Shown here piece by piece: positions 1 through 8,241 of a stretch of 46,398 nucleotides of DNA. The stretch is from contig DIUT01000007.1 in the NCBI GenBank assembly GCA_002423105.1, positions 1 to 46,398 of the forward strand, given 5' to 3'. Each line of letters opens with the position of its first letter. Within the stretch, counting starts at the first letter, position 1. Below the pieces are notes generated by a model, which saw only the letters and a list, made by a program, of their open reading frames with translations, made no database searches and was not told the origin of the DNA. Both the position numbers and the translations under genes were made by a program. This DNA is from Geobacter sp. UBA6151. GTDB taxonomy: Bacteria; Desulfobacterota; Desulfuromonadia; Geobacterales; Pseudopelobacteraceae.

Positions 1-686
1 CTACTACAACCAGGATACGTCAGGCGGTAGAGGAAGCGAAGGCGCTGTGGCAAGCAAGCGCTTCGAAGATTTTCGATATACTTATTGAAAAAAACCGGCT
101 TCGGTCACTCGGAGAATTAGTCACCGTGAGAGGCGGCGGAACGCCCTCAAAGGCCAATCCATTCTACTGGCAGGGACCGATCCCATGGATTTCTCCAAAA
201 GACATGAAGTCGTGGGAACTATTTGATTCTGTCGATCACATCTCAGAGGATGCAATTGCAAATTCTGCGGCCAAACTTATTGAACCTGGTGCTGTCCTTG
301 TTGTTGTTCGTGGAATGATATTGGTTCACACTTTCCCGTCAGCCATCATTCGGGTGCCAGCTGCCATCAACCAAGATATGAAAGCCTTGATTCCGGGCAA
401 TGAATTGCTCCCAGAATTTCTGAGTTCAATGTTTTGGGCTTACAATCAAAGAATCTTGGCACTGGTTGAAAAATCGACACATGATACTCGCAGGCTTGAT
501 GTTTCGAAACTGCTTGATACGAAGATAGCGGTACCATCAATTCCAGAACAGCGTCGCATCGTCACCTACCTGGACAACCTCCAGAGCAAGCTTGACTCCC
601 TCAAACGCCTACAATCCGAAACTGCCGCGGAGCTGGACGCCATGCTGCCATCAATCCTTGACAAGGCATTCAAGGGGGAATTGTGA
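1..686 (+). CDS. hsdS: Type I restriction-modification specificity subunit (HsdS), 3' part only
   Basis: HsdS chooses the DNA target of a type I restriction-modification complex. The reading frame is open from the window edge (codons from base 3), so the gene starts upstream. The visible part begins with a helical linker (RQAVEEAKALWQ), then a second target-recognition domain starting near base 105 with the typical GGGTPSK and PWISPKDMK signatures, and ends in the usual C-terminal helix after IPEQRRIVTYLD. A GTG at 126 lies inside the domain and is not the start. The hsdM and hsdR genes are not in the window. The family assignment is safe; the partner genes and the target site are unknown. 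Confidence 0.85.
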   Translation, partial: TTTRIRQAVEEAKALWQASASKIFDILIEKNRLRSLGELVTVRGGGTPSKANPFYWQGPIPWISPKDMKSWELFDSVDHISEDAIANSAAKLIEPGAVLVVVRGMILVHTFPSAIIRVPAAINQDMKALIPGNELLPEFLSSMFWAYNQRILALVEKSTHDTRRLDVSKLLDTKIAVPSIPEQRRIVTYLDNLQSKLDSLKRLQSETAAELDAMLPSILDKAFKGEL

Positions 687-812
687 CTCAGCCGAAAGAA
701 AGTTGTGTAACTAACCGGCAGTGCCATTCGGGCCAGTGAGTTCAAGTTCCATGTTGAAGGAGTCGAACGATCTCTGTTGGATGTCGCAGGTCGATAGCAT
801 AGGAGCGAGCAA

Positions 813-911
813 ATGACCAAAGCTGACATCTTTGAAATAGTTTCTGAAAAGACAGGGTGTACCAAAAAGGAAGCTGTGACGGCAAGCAACATAAGGCATG
901 AAAAATATTGA
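813..911 (+). pseudogene. Truncated HU/IHF-type DNA-binding protein remnant
   Basis: A good ribosome site (aggag, 801-805) stands 7 bases before an ATG. The first 21 residues (MTKADIFEIVSEKTGCTKKEA) match the N-terminal helices of HU/IHF proteins. The similarity then stops abruptly, and the frame ends after 32 codons at TGA 909-911, against about 90 residues in a full protein. No other frame continues the HU fold. This looks like the 5' scar of an HU or IHF gene cut by a deletion or insertion near base 876. A functional 32-residue peptide is possible but unlikely, because the DNA-binding arm is absent. Confidence 0.6.
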
Positions 912-919
912 GAATTGTT

Positions 920-925
920 TATAAT
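920..925 (+). promoter_or_regulatory. Candidate -10 element for the fic gene
   Basis: TATAAT matches the sigma-70 -10 consensus exactly and lies 29 bases before the preferred fic start. I see no good -35 hexamer at 16-18 bp spacing, so this is a weak call. Transcription from it would start near 932, leaving a short leader before the ATG at 955. Confidence 0.35.
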
Positions 926-954
926 ACGGTCAATTGTCAATTAAAGGGACCGAG

Positions 955-1707
955 ATGAAATACGAAAACAGACTGACTGATACCGACAAACTCCAGGAGA
1001 AGATTCGCTCTCATCGTCCGCTTGATGCCTATGAGGTCAAGCAGTTGAAAGAGTATTATCGTATCGGCCTGACCTATACCAGCAATGCCCTCGAAGGGAA
1101 CAGCCTGACCGAGAGCGAAACCAAGGTCGTTCTTGAAGACGGTATCACCATTGGCGGGAAACCCCTGAAGGACCACTTCGAGGCCATCGGTCATAGTGAA
1201 GCATTCGACCTGCTGTACAAGCTGGCAGAGGGCCAGAGGATAACGGAAGATGACATTCTTGGCCTGCACCGCCTGTTCTACTACCGGATTGATGCCGAAA
1301 CCGCCGGAAAGTACCGCGAGCGTAACGTCATCATCACCGGTACCGACTTCACACCTCCGACACCAGCAGCGGTTCCTCTTGCCATGCAGGAGTTCTTTGG
1401 CAATCTGCCGACATTGCGCACATTGCACCCGGTCGAATACGCTGCCATGCTTCACCTGCAGTTCGTCAACATTCACCCGTTCATTGACGGCAACGGCAGA
1501 ACCGCCCGGTTGCTGATGAACCTTGCACTATTGCAGGCAGGCTACCCCATTACCATCATTCCCCCGATTATCCGTGGCGACTATATTTCAGCCCTGCGTG
1601 ATTCCAACAAGGGGAACAACCAGCCATTCATCAATTTCATCACCTGCTGCGTCTGGGAAAGCCAGAAGGAGTACCTGCGGTTGCTGGAAAGTCTCGACCG
1701 GAAATAG
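955..1707 (+). CDS. Fic family protein (probable protein AMPylase, class II)
   Basis: Fic proteins usually transfer AMP from ATP to hydroxyl side chains of target proteins. The catalytic motif is intact at residues 174-185 (HPFIDGNGRTAR), with the catalytic His and the phosphate-binding GNGR loop. An inhibitory-helix motif of the form S-x3-E-G lies at residues 43-48 (SNALEG), on the N-terminal side of the Fic domain, which defines class II. I chose ATG 955 because aaaggga stands 6 bases upstream; a TTG at 934 would add seven residues. The gene lies between restriction and exonuclease genes, which suits a defence or stress role, but the target is unknown. Confidence 0.85.
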   Translation: MKYENRLTDTDKLQEKIRSHRPLDAYEVKQLKEYYRIGLTYTSNALEGNSLTESETKVVLEDGITIGGKPLKDHFEAIGHSEAFDLLYKLAEGQRITEDDILGLHRLFYYRIDAETAGKYRERNVIITGTDFTPPTPAAVPLAMQEFFGNLPTLRTLHPVEYAAMLHLQFVNIHPFIDGNGRTARLLMNLALLQAGYPITIIPPIIRGDYISALRDSNKGNNQPFINFITCCVWESQKEYLRLLESLDRK

Positions 1708-1721
1708 CGAGAGATGACGAC

Positions 1722-2330
1722 ATGGGAAATTACACCGTTGCAGTCATAGACTTTGAAACCACTGGCTTGTCGCCGCATTACGGAGACCGGACTATAGAGG
1801 TCGGTGCCGTTATCGTTTCCGAGAATCAGATAGTGGACCGGTTCCAAAGCCTGATGAATCCTCGAATGAGGGTATCCAGCTTTATCGAGAAGTACACCGG
1901 CATTACGAACCGGATGCTCTCAACTGCTCCGGACATTGACCATGTGATGAAAAGACTGAAAGCCTTTATCGCCAAACATTATCTGGTTGCTCACAATGCT
2001 TCTTTCGACTCGAAATTCCTCGATGCCGAGTTCAGCAGAATCAACCACAAAAGAGTCAATGAATTCGCCTGCTCCATGCTGGTTGCACGAAGGATATATC
2101 CAGAAGCCCCCAACCATAAGCTTGAAACACTGGTGCACTACAGAAGCCTGAAAACCGACGGCGTTCATCACCGGGCACTGGCAGATGCTGAAATGACGGC
2201 ACACCTGTGGATAAGCATGATTGAGGACATCAAGGCAGGCTACAGGCGCACTGAGGTTCCCTTCGGGCTCATGCAGCAGTTGGGGAAGACCCCTAAAAAG
2301 AAGGTTCAACAATTACTGGTTATGAAGTAG
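1722..2330 (+). CDS. DnaQ-like 3'-5' exonuclease, DEDDh family
   Basis: This 202-residue protein has the three exonuclease motifs in order: D10-F-E12 (VIDFETTGL), the HNASFD motif ending at D96, and H150-R-A-L-A-D155. These are the DEDDh metal-binding and catalytic residues of the DNA polymerase III epsilon superfamily. It has no polymerase-binding tail that I recognise and is shorter than a typical epsilon subunit, so it is probably a stand-alone repair or processing nuclease. It follows fic by 14 bases and may be co-transcribed with it. Family confidence is high; the biological substrate is unknown. Confidence 0.82.
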   Translation: MGNYTVAVIDFETTGLSPHYGDRTIEVGAVIVSENQIVDRFQSLMNPRMRVSSFIEKYTGITNRMLSTAPDIDHVMKRLKAFIAKHYLVAHNASFDSKFLDAEFSRINHKRVNEFACSMLVARRIYPEAPNHKLETLVHYRSLKTDGVHHRALADAEMTAHLWISMIEDIKAGYRRTEVPFGLMQQLGKTPKKKVQQLLVMK

Positions 2331-2503
2331 ACGCGGCAAACACGGTCTGAATTTGCTGGATGTTTTAAAAATGTAATCATTTTGACGTCTTAAGGGGCGC
2401 TTATCTCAGGTATCTCAGCAACCGGAAATTTCGGGGTAATCGGTGGCGGCATTGCCTTGATAGTTCTCTTGTAACATTTCCCTCTCTCGGCACAGGAGTT
2501 TAT

Positions 2504-2722
2504 ATGCCCCAAGCAGTATCGCTGGATGGTGTGACCTTGAAGATGATCTTGACGGAGTTGGTTGAGCAGTATGGCTGGGAAGAAATGGGTAGGGTGGTTG
2601 ATATCCGTTGTTTTACTCATGATCCCAGCATTCCGTCGAGCCTGAAGTTTTTGCGCAAGACGCCATGGGCCAGAGACAAGGTTGAAGAACTGTATTTGAG
2701 GAAGAAGATGGACGCGCGATAG
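2504..2722 (+). CDS. VF530 family (DUF2132) small DNA-binding protein
   Basis: This 72-residue protein carries the VF530/DUF2132 family signature: LDGVTLKMILTELVEQYGWE, an IRCF segment, and SSLKFLRKTPWAR near the C-terminus. The family is named after a Vibrio fischeri structural-genomics protein and is thought to bind DNA; its cellular role is not established. A clear ribosome site (aggag, 2493-2497) precedes the ATG. It lies 184 bases upstream of gyrA and appears to be a single gene. Confidence 0.8.
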   Translation: MPQAVSLDGVTLKMILTELVEQYGWEEMGRVVDIRCFTHDPSIPSSLKFLRKTPWARDKVEELYLRKKMDAR

Positions 2723-2847
2723 AGCGTCAGTGTGATTATACCTGGAATCTTTGGAAGGCTGCCGCGACTTTGCAAAACGTCGGGAAACCTGTTTCGCTGT
2801 CTCTGTTGTATCGAAAATAAATCAAGAATTGGGGTTCTCTTGGTAGA

Positions 2848-2866
2848 GAAAATGTGATACATTTTC
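2848..2866. promoter_or_regulatory. Inverted repeat in the gyrA upstream region
   Basis: GAAAATGT, a GAT spacer and ACATTTTC form a perfect 8-bp inverted repeat 40 bases before gyrA. The 3-nt loop and the absence of a T-run argue against a terminator. It is a candidate operator overlapping the gyrA promoter; the regulator is unknown. Confidence 0.4.
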
Positions 2867-2906
2867 ACACTTTTGAGACTCAAAACAGTTACGAGGGGAA
2901 TACCTC

Positions 2907-5453
2907 ATGCAGGAACAAGCAAGCCAGAATATAGCAGTCAACATTGAAGATGAAATGAAACGGTCCTACATGGACTATGCCATGTCGGTTATCATCGGTC
3001 GGGCATTGCCTGATGTCCGGGATGGCCTGAAGCCGGTGCACCGGCGTTGTCTCTACGCCATGCACGACATGAGCAATGACTGGAACAAGCCCTACAAGAA
3101 ATCGGCCCGGGTGGTCGGTGACGTGATTGGTAAATACCACCCCCATGGCGACACCGCCGTGTACGATACCATCGTGCGCATGGCCCAGGATTTCTCGTTG
3201 CGCTACCTGCTTGTGGACGGTCAGGGTAACTTCGGCTCCGTTGACGGTGACAGCCCGGCAGCCATGCGTTACACCGAGATCCGCATGAAGCAGCTCACCC
3301 ATGAGCTGCTGGCAGACCTGGAAAAGGAGACGGTTAGTTTCTCTCCTAACTATGACGAATCATTGCATGAACCTACGGTGCTGCCGGCCAAATTCCCCAA
3401 CCTGCTGGTCAACGGTTCGGCCGGTATTGCGGTCGGCATGGCCACCAACATCCCACCCCACAACCTGGTGGAGGTGATCGACGCCATTATCGCCCTGATC
3501 CACAATCCGGCGCTGTCCTTTGAGGAACTGATCGCTCTGGTGCCGGGTCCCGACTTCCCCACTGGCGGCACCATCTATGGCCGCCAGGGGATTCTGGACG
3601 CCTATGCCACAGGCCGGGGCATCATCCAGATTCGTGCCAAGGCTCATGTGGAGGTCAGCAAAAAAGCGGACCGTCAGTCGATCGTCGTCTCCGAGATTCC
3701 CTACCAGGTCAACAAGTCGCGTCTGATTACCAGCATTGCCGAATTGGTGAAGGAGAAGAAGATTGAAGGGATCGCCGACCTGCGTGACGAGTCGGACCGT
3801 GACGGTATGCGGATCGTGATCGACCTCAAAAAAGACGAAAATGCCGAAGTACTGCTGAACCAGCTGTATAAGCATACCCAGATGCAGACCTCTTTCGGTA
3901 TCAACATGCTGGCAATTGTCAACAACCGTCCCAAACTGCTGCCGTTGGCGGAGATGATGCGTTGCTTTGTGGAGCACCGCTTTGAAATGGTGACCAAGCG
4001 TACCCTGTTTGAACTGAAAAAAGCCGAGGCACGCGCCCATATTCTGGAAGGTCTCAAGATCGCGCTGGACTGGCTTGATGCTGTGATCGAGCTGATCCGT
4101 GAGTCCAAGACTCCGCCTGAAGCCAAACAGGGACTGATGGACGGCGCCTTTGCCGATCCTCTCTACCTGAAGCGTCTCGACCTGCCTGCCCCGGCAGGCT
4201 ACGAAGGAGAGGTCAGACTTTCCGATATCCAGGCCCAGGCGATTCTGGAAATGCGGTTGCAACGTCTGACCGGCTTGGAGCGGGACAAGATCATTCAGGA
4301 GTACGAAGATATCCTCAGACTGATCGCCCGTTTGAAGGAAATTCTGGCCTCCGATGAAGAAATCATGAAGATTATCATTGGCGAGCTGATTGAAATCCGT
4401 GACAAGTTTGGCGATAAGCGCCGTAGCGAGATCGTGGATCGCACTGCCGACATCTCCCTGGAAGATACCATTGAGGATGAGGAGATGGTGGTGACGGTCT
4501 CCCACACCGGCTATATCAAGCGCAGCGCCGTTGACCTATACCGGGCACAGCGCCGTGGCGGCAAGGGCAAGACCGGCATGAAGACCAAAGAAGAGGATTT
4601 CGTGGAGCAGTTATTTATCGCCTCCACCAAAGATTTCCTGCTCTTCTTTACCGATATGGGCCGTGTTTACCGGATCAAGGTCTACGAGATTCCGGAAGGA
4701 AGCCGCACCACTAAAGGCAAGGCGGTGGTCAACCTGGTCAATGTGCAGGATGGTGAGAAGGTGACAACCATCCTGCCGGTCAAGGATCTGAACCGCGAGG
4801 ATCTGTACCTGTTCATGGCCACCCGCAATGGTGTGGTCAAGAAAACGCCACTCATCGAATATATCAACATCCGTACCAGCGGCATCAATGCCGTCAACCT
4901 GGATGAGGGGGACAAATTGATCGCCGTGGCCCTGACTGATGGTGGCAAAGATATTTTCCTGGCTTCCCGTGGCGGCAAGGCGATCCGTTTCAGCGAAGAG
5001 GATGCCCGTCCCATGGGTCGGGTGACCAGGGGGGTCCGGGGCATGAACCTTGACCGTGCAGACGAAGTTATCGGTATGGAGGTTGTTGATCCCACCGCAA
5101 CCGGTTCAACCATCTTCACGGTGACTGATAACGGCTATGGCAAGCGGACTGACCTGGATGAATACCGTGGCCAGAGCCGGGGGGGTAAAGGCCTGATCAC
5201 CATCAAGACCAATGAGCGCAACGGTATGGTGGTGGATGTGATGCAGGTTTCCGACGAGAACGAGTTGATGGTGATTACGGATCAAGGCAAGATCCTGCGG
5301 GTACCGGTATCCGGTTTCTCGGTCATTGGCCGCAACACCCAGGGGGTACGCCTGATGGTCACCGAAGAGCAGGAGAAGATCGTTGCTGTGGCCCGTCTTG
5401 TTGAAAAAGATGAAGATGACGGAGCCGAGTTTGCTGAGGAAGAGTCGGCCTGA
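2907..5453 (+). CDS. gyrA: DNA gyrase subunit A
   Basis: GyrA cuts and rejoins DNA in the A2B2 gyrase that introduces negative supercoils. The 848-residue protein has the breakage-reunion domain with catalytic Tyr122 (AAMRYTE), a quinolone-determining region at about 67-106 and the GyrA-box QRRGGKG near residue 550, which separates gyrase from topoisomerase IV. Numbering matches E. coli exactly around the active site. Position 83 is Thr rather than the Ser of E. coli, and Asp87 is retained. A gaggggaa ribosome site precedes the ATG. The gyrB gene is not adjacent upstream in this window; the gene downstream follows by 5 bases. Confidence 0.98.
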   Translation: MQEQASQNIAVNIEDEMKRSYMDYAMSVIIGRALPDVRDGLKPVHRRCLYAMHDMSNDWNKPYKKSARVVGDVIGKYHPHGDTAVYDTIVRMAQDFSLRYLLVDGQGNFGSVDGDSPAAMRYTEIRMKQLTHELLADLEKETVSFSPNYDESLHEPTVLPAKFPNLLVNGSAGIAVGMATNIPPHNLVEVIDAIIALIHNPALSFEELIALVPGPDFPTGGTIYGRQGILDAYATGRGIIQIRAKAHVEVSKKADRQSIVVSEIPYQVNKSRLITSIAELVKEKKIEGIADLRDESDRDGMRIVIDLKKDENAEVLLNQLYKHTQMQTSFGINMLAIVNNRPKLLPLAEMMRCFVEHRFEMVTKRTLFELKKAEARAHILEGLKIALDWLDAVIELIRESKTPPEAKQGLMDGAFADPLYLKRLDLPAPAGYEGEVRLSDIQAQAILEMRLQRLTGLERDKIIQEYEDILRLIARLKEILASDEEIMKIIIGELIEIRDKFGDKRRSEIVDRTADISLEDTIEDEEMVVTVSHTGYIKRSAVDLYRAQRRGGKGKTGMKTKEEDFVEQLFIASTKDFLLFFTDMGRVYRIKVYEIPEGSRTTKGKAVVNLVNVQDGEKVTTILPVKDLNREDLYLFMATRNGVVKKTPLIEYINIRTSGINAVNLDEGDKLIAVALTDGGKDIFLASRGGKAIRFSEEDARPMGRVTRGVRGMNLDRADEVIGMEVVDPTATGSTIFTVTDNGYGKRTDLDEYRGQSRGGKGLITIKTNERNGMVVDVMQVSDENELMVITDQGKILRVPVSGFSVIGRNTQGVRLMVTEEQEKIVAVARLVEKDEDDGAEFAEEESA

Positions 5454-5458
5454 TTGCC

Positions 5459-7033
5459 ATGAACCCGCTCACCATTGATACCACCTACCGGGAACGGCGG
5501 CGGATTGTGCGGCTGCTGGATTTTTTGACCCGTGACCAGTTGACCCGTGACCAGATGGAGCGGATCGGTCGCCGGTTGCAGAAATCAGGCAGACGGGCAT
5601 TGCCGCCGCTGGTCAGGCGGCTCTGGAAAGAGCGGGACCCGGAGCGGCTGTACCGCTATACCTGCATGCTGGATTTTTTTGACGTCACCGTCTGGATAGA
5701 TCAGTTGGTGGCACTGACCCTGAAACGCCGGGACCTTGGAGAAGACGAGCGAATTCCCTTGCTGGAGATTCTCCAGGACTATGGTGTGGATGTCTCGTGC
5801 CCTCCCTTTGCCCGCAGTGACAGTGCCGGTGCAGATCCGGCAGCTTTTCTGGATAGCTGTCTCCAGGACGGAAACTGGGGACTGATGCGCTTGATGGACC
5901 GTTTTCTGGATGCCGATGAGTCACTGCGTGAGCAGTTGATAAAACGGTTGGGCATGCGCTGGGAGCAAGGGGCCGAAGCTGCCGCTTTTTTGCGGATGTT
6001 GGCCCATTTTGAATTTTCTGAAGTGGCTGGTCAGGCGATTGATGCTCTGGGGACGCTCAGGCATGGCTGTGCCTTGACCGTGCTGCACGAGTTGCAGTAT
6101 CTCACGGTTGACGGTTTGCAAGCGCGCATCGAGCGCAGCAGGCGCAGACTTGCCTTCCTGACCGTCAGAGAAGCTACGCCGTTACCGGTGCAGTTTGTAT
6201 ACCCCTTGTCGCTGGTTACGGTGCAGGCACGGCCTCTGGATGCCCAGGGTGTCGGGACGCTCTGGTTTTCCTGGGAGACGGCTGACCAGCAGTATGCGGG
6301 CCTGGTGCTGCAGACCAGTGAGCACGATGGCGTGATGCAGGCGCTCTCCATTTTTTTTCAGAACCGTGCCGAGCATGATGAATACCTGGACGAAGTGAAC
6401 GCCGAAGAAGGAATGTTCCAGATTGATTTTTCCTATGGCGTACGCTTGCTGAAAGATGCCAAGCTGCGCAGCATCGAGCACAACTACTATCTGCCGCCGG
6501 ATCTCTATGCCTCCCACCATCTTTTTGGTGATGTTGATCTGAGGCCGCAGGTCTATCTGCCCTCCTTTGATCCCGCACTCCTCGACGGACTGACGCCGCG
6601 TCTGGCATCGTATCTGGCCAACAGCGAGACATTGCTGGAAGAGCCGTTTTTTGAAGGGTGGATCGTGTACGATCCGTCTGTCTATACCATCGCCGAATCT
6701 TTGGGTGACACGGTTCTGGAGCAGTGTTCGCCTGACGAACAGCATCCATTTGTCGAGCGTTTCTGTGCTGAGATTATCGAACCTGACAGAGCAGGCATCG
6801 TACGCAGACTGTTGTTGACAGCGGATTTCATTCAACAGGTTGGCTCCTACCCGGGAATAATCCAGCGTACCCTTGCGGTCAGCCTTAGCCTTGCTGGCGG
6901 ACCGCTGCCCCTTGCGCGTCATCCGTTTATCCGGCGTCTTGCCCTTGACAGTATTGAGATGGCCCGCCAATCTCTTGCAGAGGGAGTTGATCCGCGCAAG
7001 CAGGCCATGTATGACGACGAGGAGTGGGAATGA
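5459..7033 (+). CDS. Conserved hypothetical helical-repeat (HEAT-like) protein
   Basis: I recognise this only as the helical-repeat protein that commonly sits between gyrA and gpsA in Geobacter-type genomes. The 524 residues are mainly amphipathic helices, with HEAT-like pairs in roughly residues 40-240 and a more mixed, partly beta-rich segment after about 245. There is no signal peptide, membrane helix or obvious catalytic motif, so it is probably a cytosolic scaffold. A short exact repeat, LTRDQLTRDQ, lies at residues 23-32. It starts 5 bases after gyrA, and its stop overlaps the gpsA start (ATGA), which suggests a gyrA-hyp-gpsA operon. Function unknown. Confidence 0.75.
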   Translation: MNPLTIDTTYRERRRIVRLLDFLTRDQLTRDQMERIGRRLQKSGRRALPPLVRRLWKERDPERLYRYTCMLDFFDVTVWIDQLVALTLKRRDLGEDERIPLLEILQDYGVDVSCPPFARSDSAGADPAAFLDSCLQDGNWGLMRLMDRFLDADESLREQLIKRLGMRWEQGAEAAAFLRMLAHFEFSEVAGQAIDALGTLRHGCALTVLHELQYLTVDGLQARIERSRRRLAFLTVREATPLPVQFVYPLSLVTVQARPLDAQGVGTLWFSWETADQQYAGLVLQTSEHDGVMQALSIFFQNRAEHDEYLDEVNAEEGMFQIDFSYGVRLLKDAKLRSIEHNYYLPPDLYASHHLFGDVDLRPQVYLPSFDPALLDGLTPRLASYLANSETLLEEPFFEGWIVYDPSVYTIAESLGDTVLEQCSPDEQHPFVERFCAEIIEPDRAGIVRRLLLTADFIQQVGSYPGIIQRTLAVSLSLAGGPLPLARHPFIRRLALDSIEMARQSLAEGVDPRKQAMYDDEEWE

Positions 7034-8031
7034 AGATCGGAGTGATCGGCGCCGGAAGCTGGGGAACCGCCCTGGCCAACCTGTTGGCGGGCAACGGGCA
7101 CGACACGCTGCTCTGGGCCTATGAGCCGGAGCTGGTCAAGGAGATGGCAGATCAGCGGGTGAATACGCTCTTTCTGCCGGACATTCCGCTGCACCCGGAA
7201 CTGTCGTTCACCAATGAACTGGGCCGCTGCGTGGCAGGTAGTGATCTGCTTGTGCTTGTTGCGCCGACCCAGGTACTGCGCGGCTTGCTTACTACATTGG
7301 CTCCCCACTGTTCAGAACAGACGATTCTGGTCAATGCCTCAAAAGGGATAGAGCTGAACACCCTGGCCACGGTTTCCGGTATTGTCGTGCAAACGTTTGG
7401 TGAACAGGCCCTGCAACGCTATGTGGCCTTGTCCGGCCCAACCTTTGCCCGGGAAGCCGCACAAGGGCTGCCGTCGCTGATTGTCGCCGCCTCCTGTTCC
7501 ACCAGCGCGGCGTGTACAACCCAGGCGGCCTTCAGCAATCAGTTGTTTCGTGTCTACACCAGTGATGACCCATTGGGAGTTGAGCTTGGTGGAGCGGTAA
7601 AAAATGTGCTGGCCATTGCAGCAGGCATTGCCGATGGCCTCGGTTTTGGACACAACACCAGAGCTGCCCTTATAACCCGTGGGTTGGCGGAAATGCGCCG
7701 CCTGGGCAGGGCCATGGGGGCGCAGGATGCCACCTTTGCAGGACTGGCCGGTATGGGTGATCTGGTGCTTACCTGTACCGGCGACCTGTCCCGTAACCGG
7801 ACTGTGGGGATGAAGCTGGGCCAGGGTGCGTCGCTGCCTGAGATCATGGCCGAGATGCGGATGGTGGCGGAAGGGGTCAAGACATCGGAATCGGTGTATT
7901 TTCTGGCGAAAAGCAAAGGAGTAGAGATGCCGATTGCCGAGAAGGTTTACGAAATTCTCCAGTGCGGCAAACCAGCTCGTGAAGCGGTTCTGGAACTGAT
8001 GTCGCGGGAGCTGAAATCAGAATATGCATGA
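7030..8031 (+). CDS. gpsA: NAD(P)+-dependent glycerol-3-phosphate dehydrogenase
   Basis: GpsA reduces dihydroxyacetone phosphate to sn-glycerol 3-phosphate, the backbone for phospholipids, in the cytosol. The dinucleotide-binding GxGxxG is at residues 7-12 (GAGSWG). The LSGPTFAREAAQG and GGAVKNVLAIAAG segments, the latter with the catalytic Lys, and the substrate-binding NTRAALITRG are all present. I use ATG 7030, which overlaps the stop of the preceding gene as ATGA, rather than the in-frame GTG at 7024. The 333-residue length is normal. Confidence 0.96.
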   Translation: MKIGVIGAGSWGTALANLLAGNGHDTLLWAYEPELVKEMADQRVNTLFLPDIPLHPELSFTNELGRCVAGSDLLVLVAPTQVLRGLLTTLAPHCSEQTILVNASKGIELNTLATVSGIVVQTFGEQALQRYVALSGPTFAREAAQGLPSLIVAASCSTSAACTTQAAFSNQLFRVYTSDDPLGVELGGAVKNVLAIAAGIADGLGFGHNTRAALITRGLAEMRRLGRAMGAQDATFAGLAGMGDLVLTCTGDLSRNRTVGMKLGQGASLPEIMAEMRMVAEGVKTSESVYFLAKSKGVEMPIAEKVYEILQCGKPAREAVLELMSRELKSEYA

Positions 8032-8141
8032 TCTTTACGGTGTTGTTTGATGCGGATTCCCGCGTCTTCCAACAGATCGTGGAAGCTCCAGATGCCGCCT
8101 GCCGCCATGATAATCCCGCCCATTATAACGATTGGTTCCAT
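7947..8141 (-). CDS. Possible small membrane protein (64 aa), antisense to the gpsA 3' end
   Basis: A strong ribosome site (ggagg) stands 8 bases before an ATG on the minus strand, which is unusual for a chance frame. The first 20 residues (PIVIMGGIIMAAGGIWSF) could be one membrane helix, followed by a charged tail. The last 85 bases overlap gpsA on the other strand, so the tail may be shaped by gpsA coding. I do not recognise a family. The ribosome site and hydrophobic N-terminus support it; the overlap and lack of known homology argue against it. Confidence 0.4.
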   Translation of the reverse strand: MEPIVIMGGIIMAAGGIWSFHDLLEDAGIRIKQHRKDHAYSDFSSRDISSRTASRAGLPHWRIS

Positions 8142-8187
8142 TGTTTGCGCCTCCGTAGTTTCAGTGCAAACAGGCTAGCATAGAGCC

Positions 8188-8204
8188 ATGACATAATACG
8201 TCAT
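8188..8204. promoter_or_regulatory. Palindromic candidate operator between gpsA and gltX
   Basis: ATGAC, a 7-base AT-rich spacer (ATAATAC) and GTCAT form an inverted repeat 38 bases before the gltX start. It lies between gltX and the possible divergent small gene. The AT-rich centre may overlap a -10 element. No regulator can be named. Confidence 0.3.
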
Positions 8205-8241
8205 AGTTTCCCGTCTTTTGGCAGGCAAAGGAGTAACTATC

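Noticed and set aside
566..940. Minus-strand frame of 124 codons over the hsdS end and HU scar
   Set aside because: Antisense to hsdS coding, no ribosome site and no recognisable domain; a chance open frame.
2394..2474. Short plus-strand stretch encoding a hydrophobic peptide (GNFGVIGGGIALIVLL) before the VF530 gene
   Set aside because: It lies after a stop codon with no start and no ribosome site. It could be a remnant of a membrane protein, but 27 codons are too few to support that.
3360..4505. 381-codon frame antisense to gyrA
   Set aside because: gyrA is certain on the other strand; the long frame is a by-product of its codon use.
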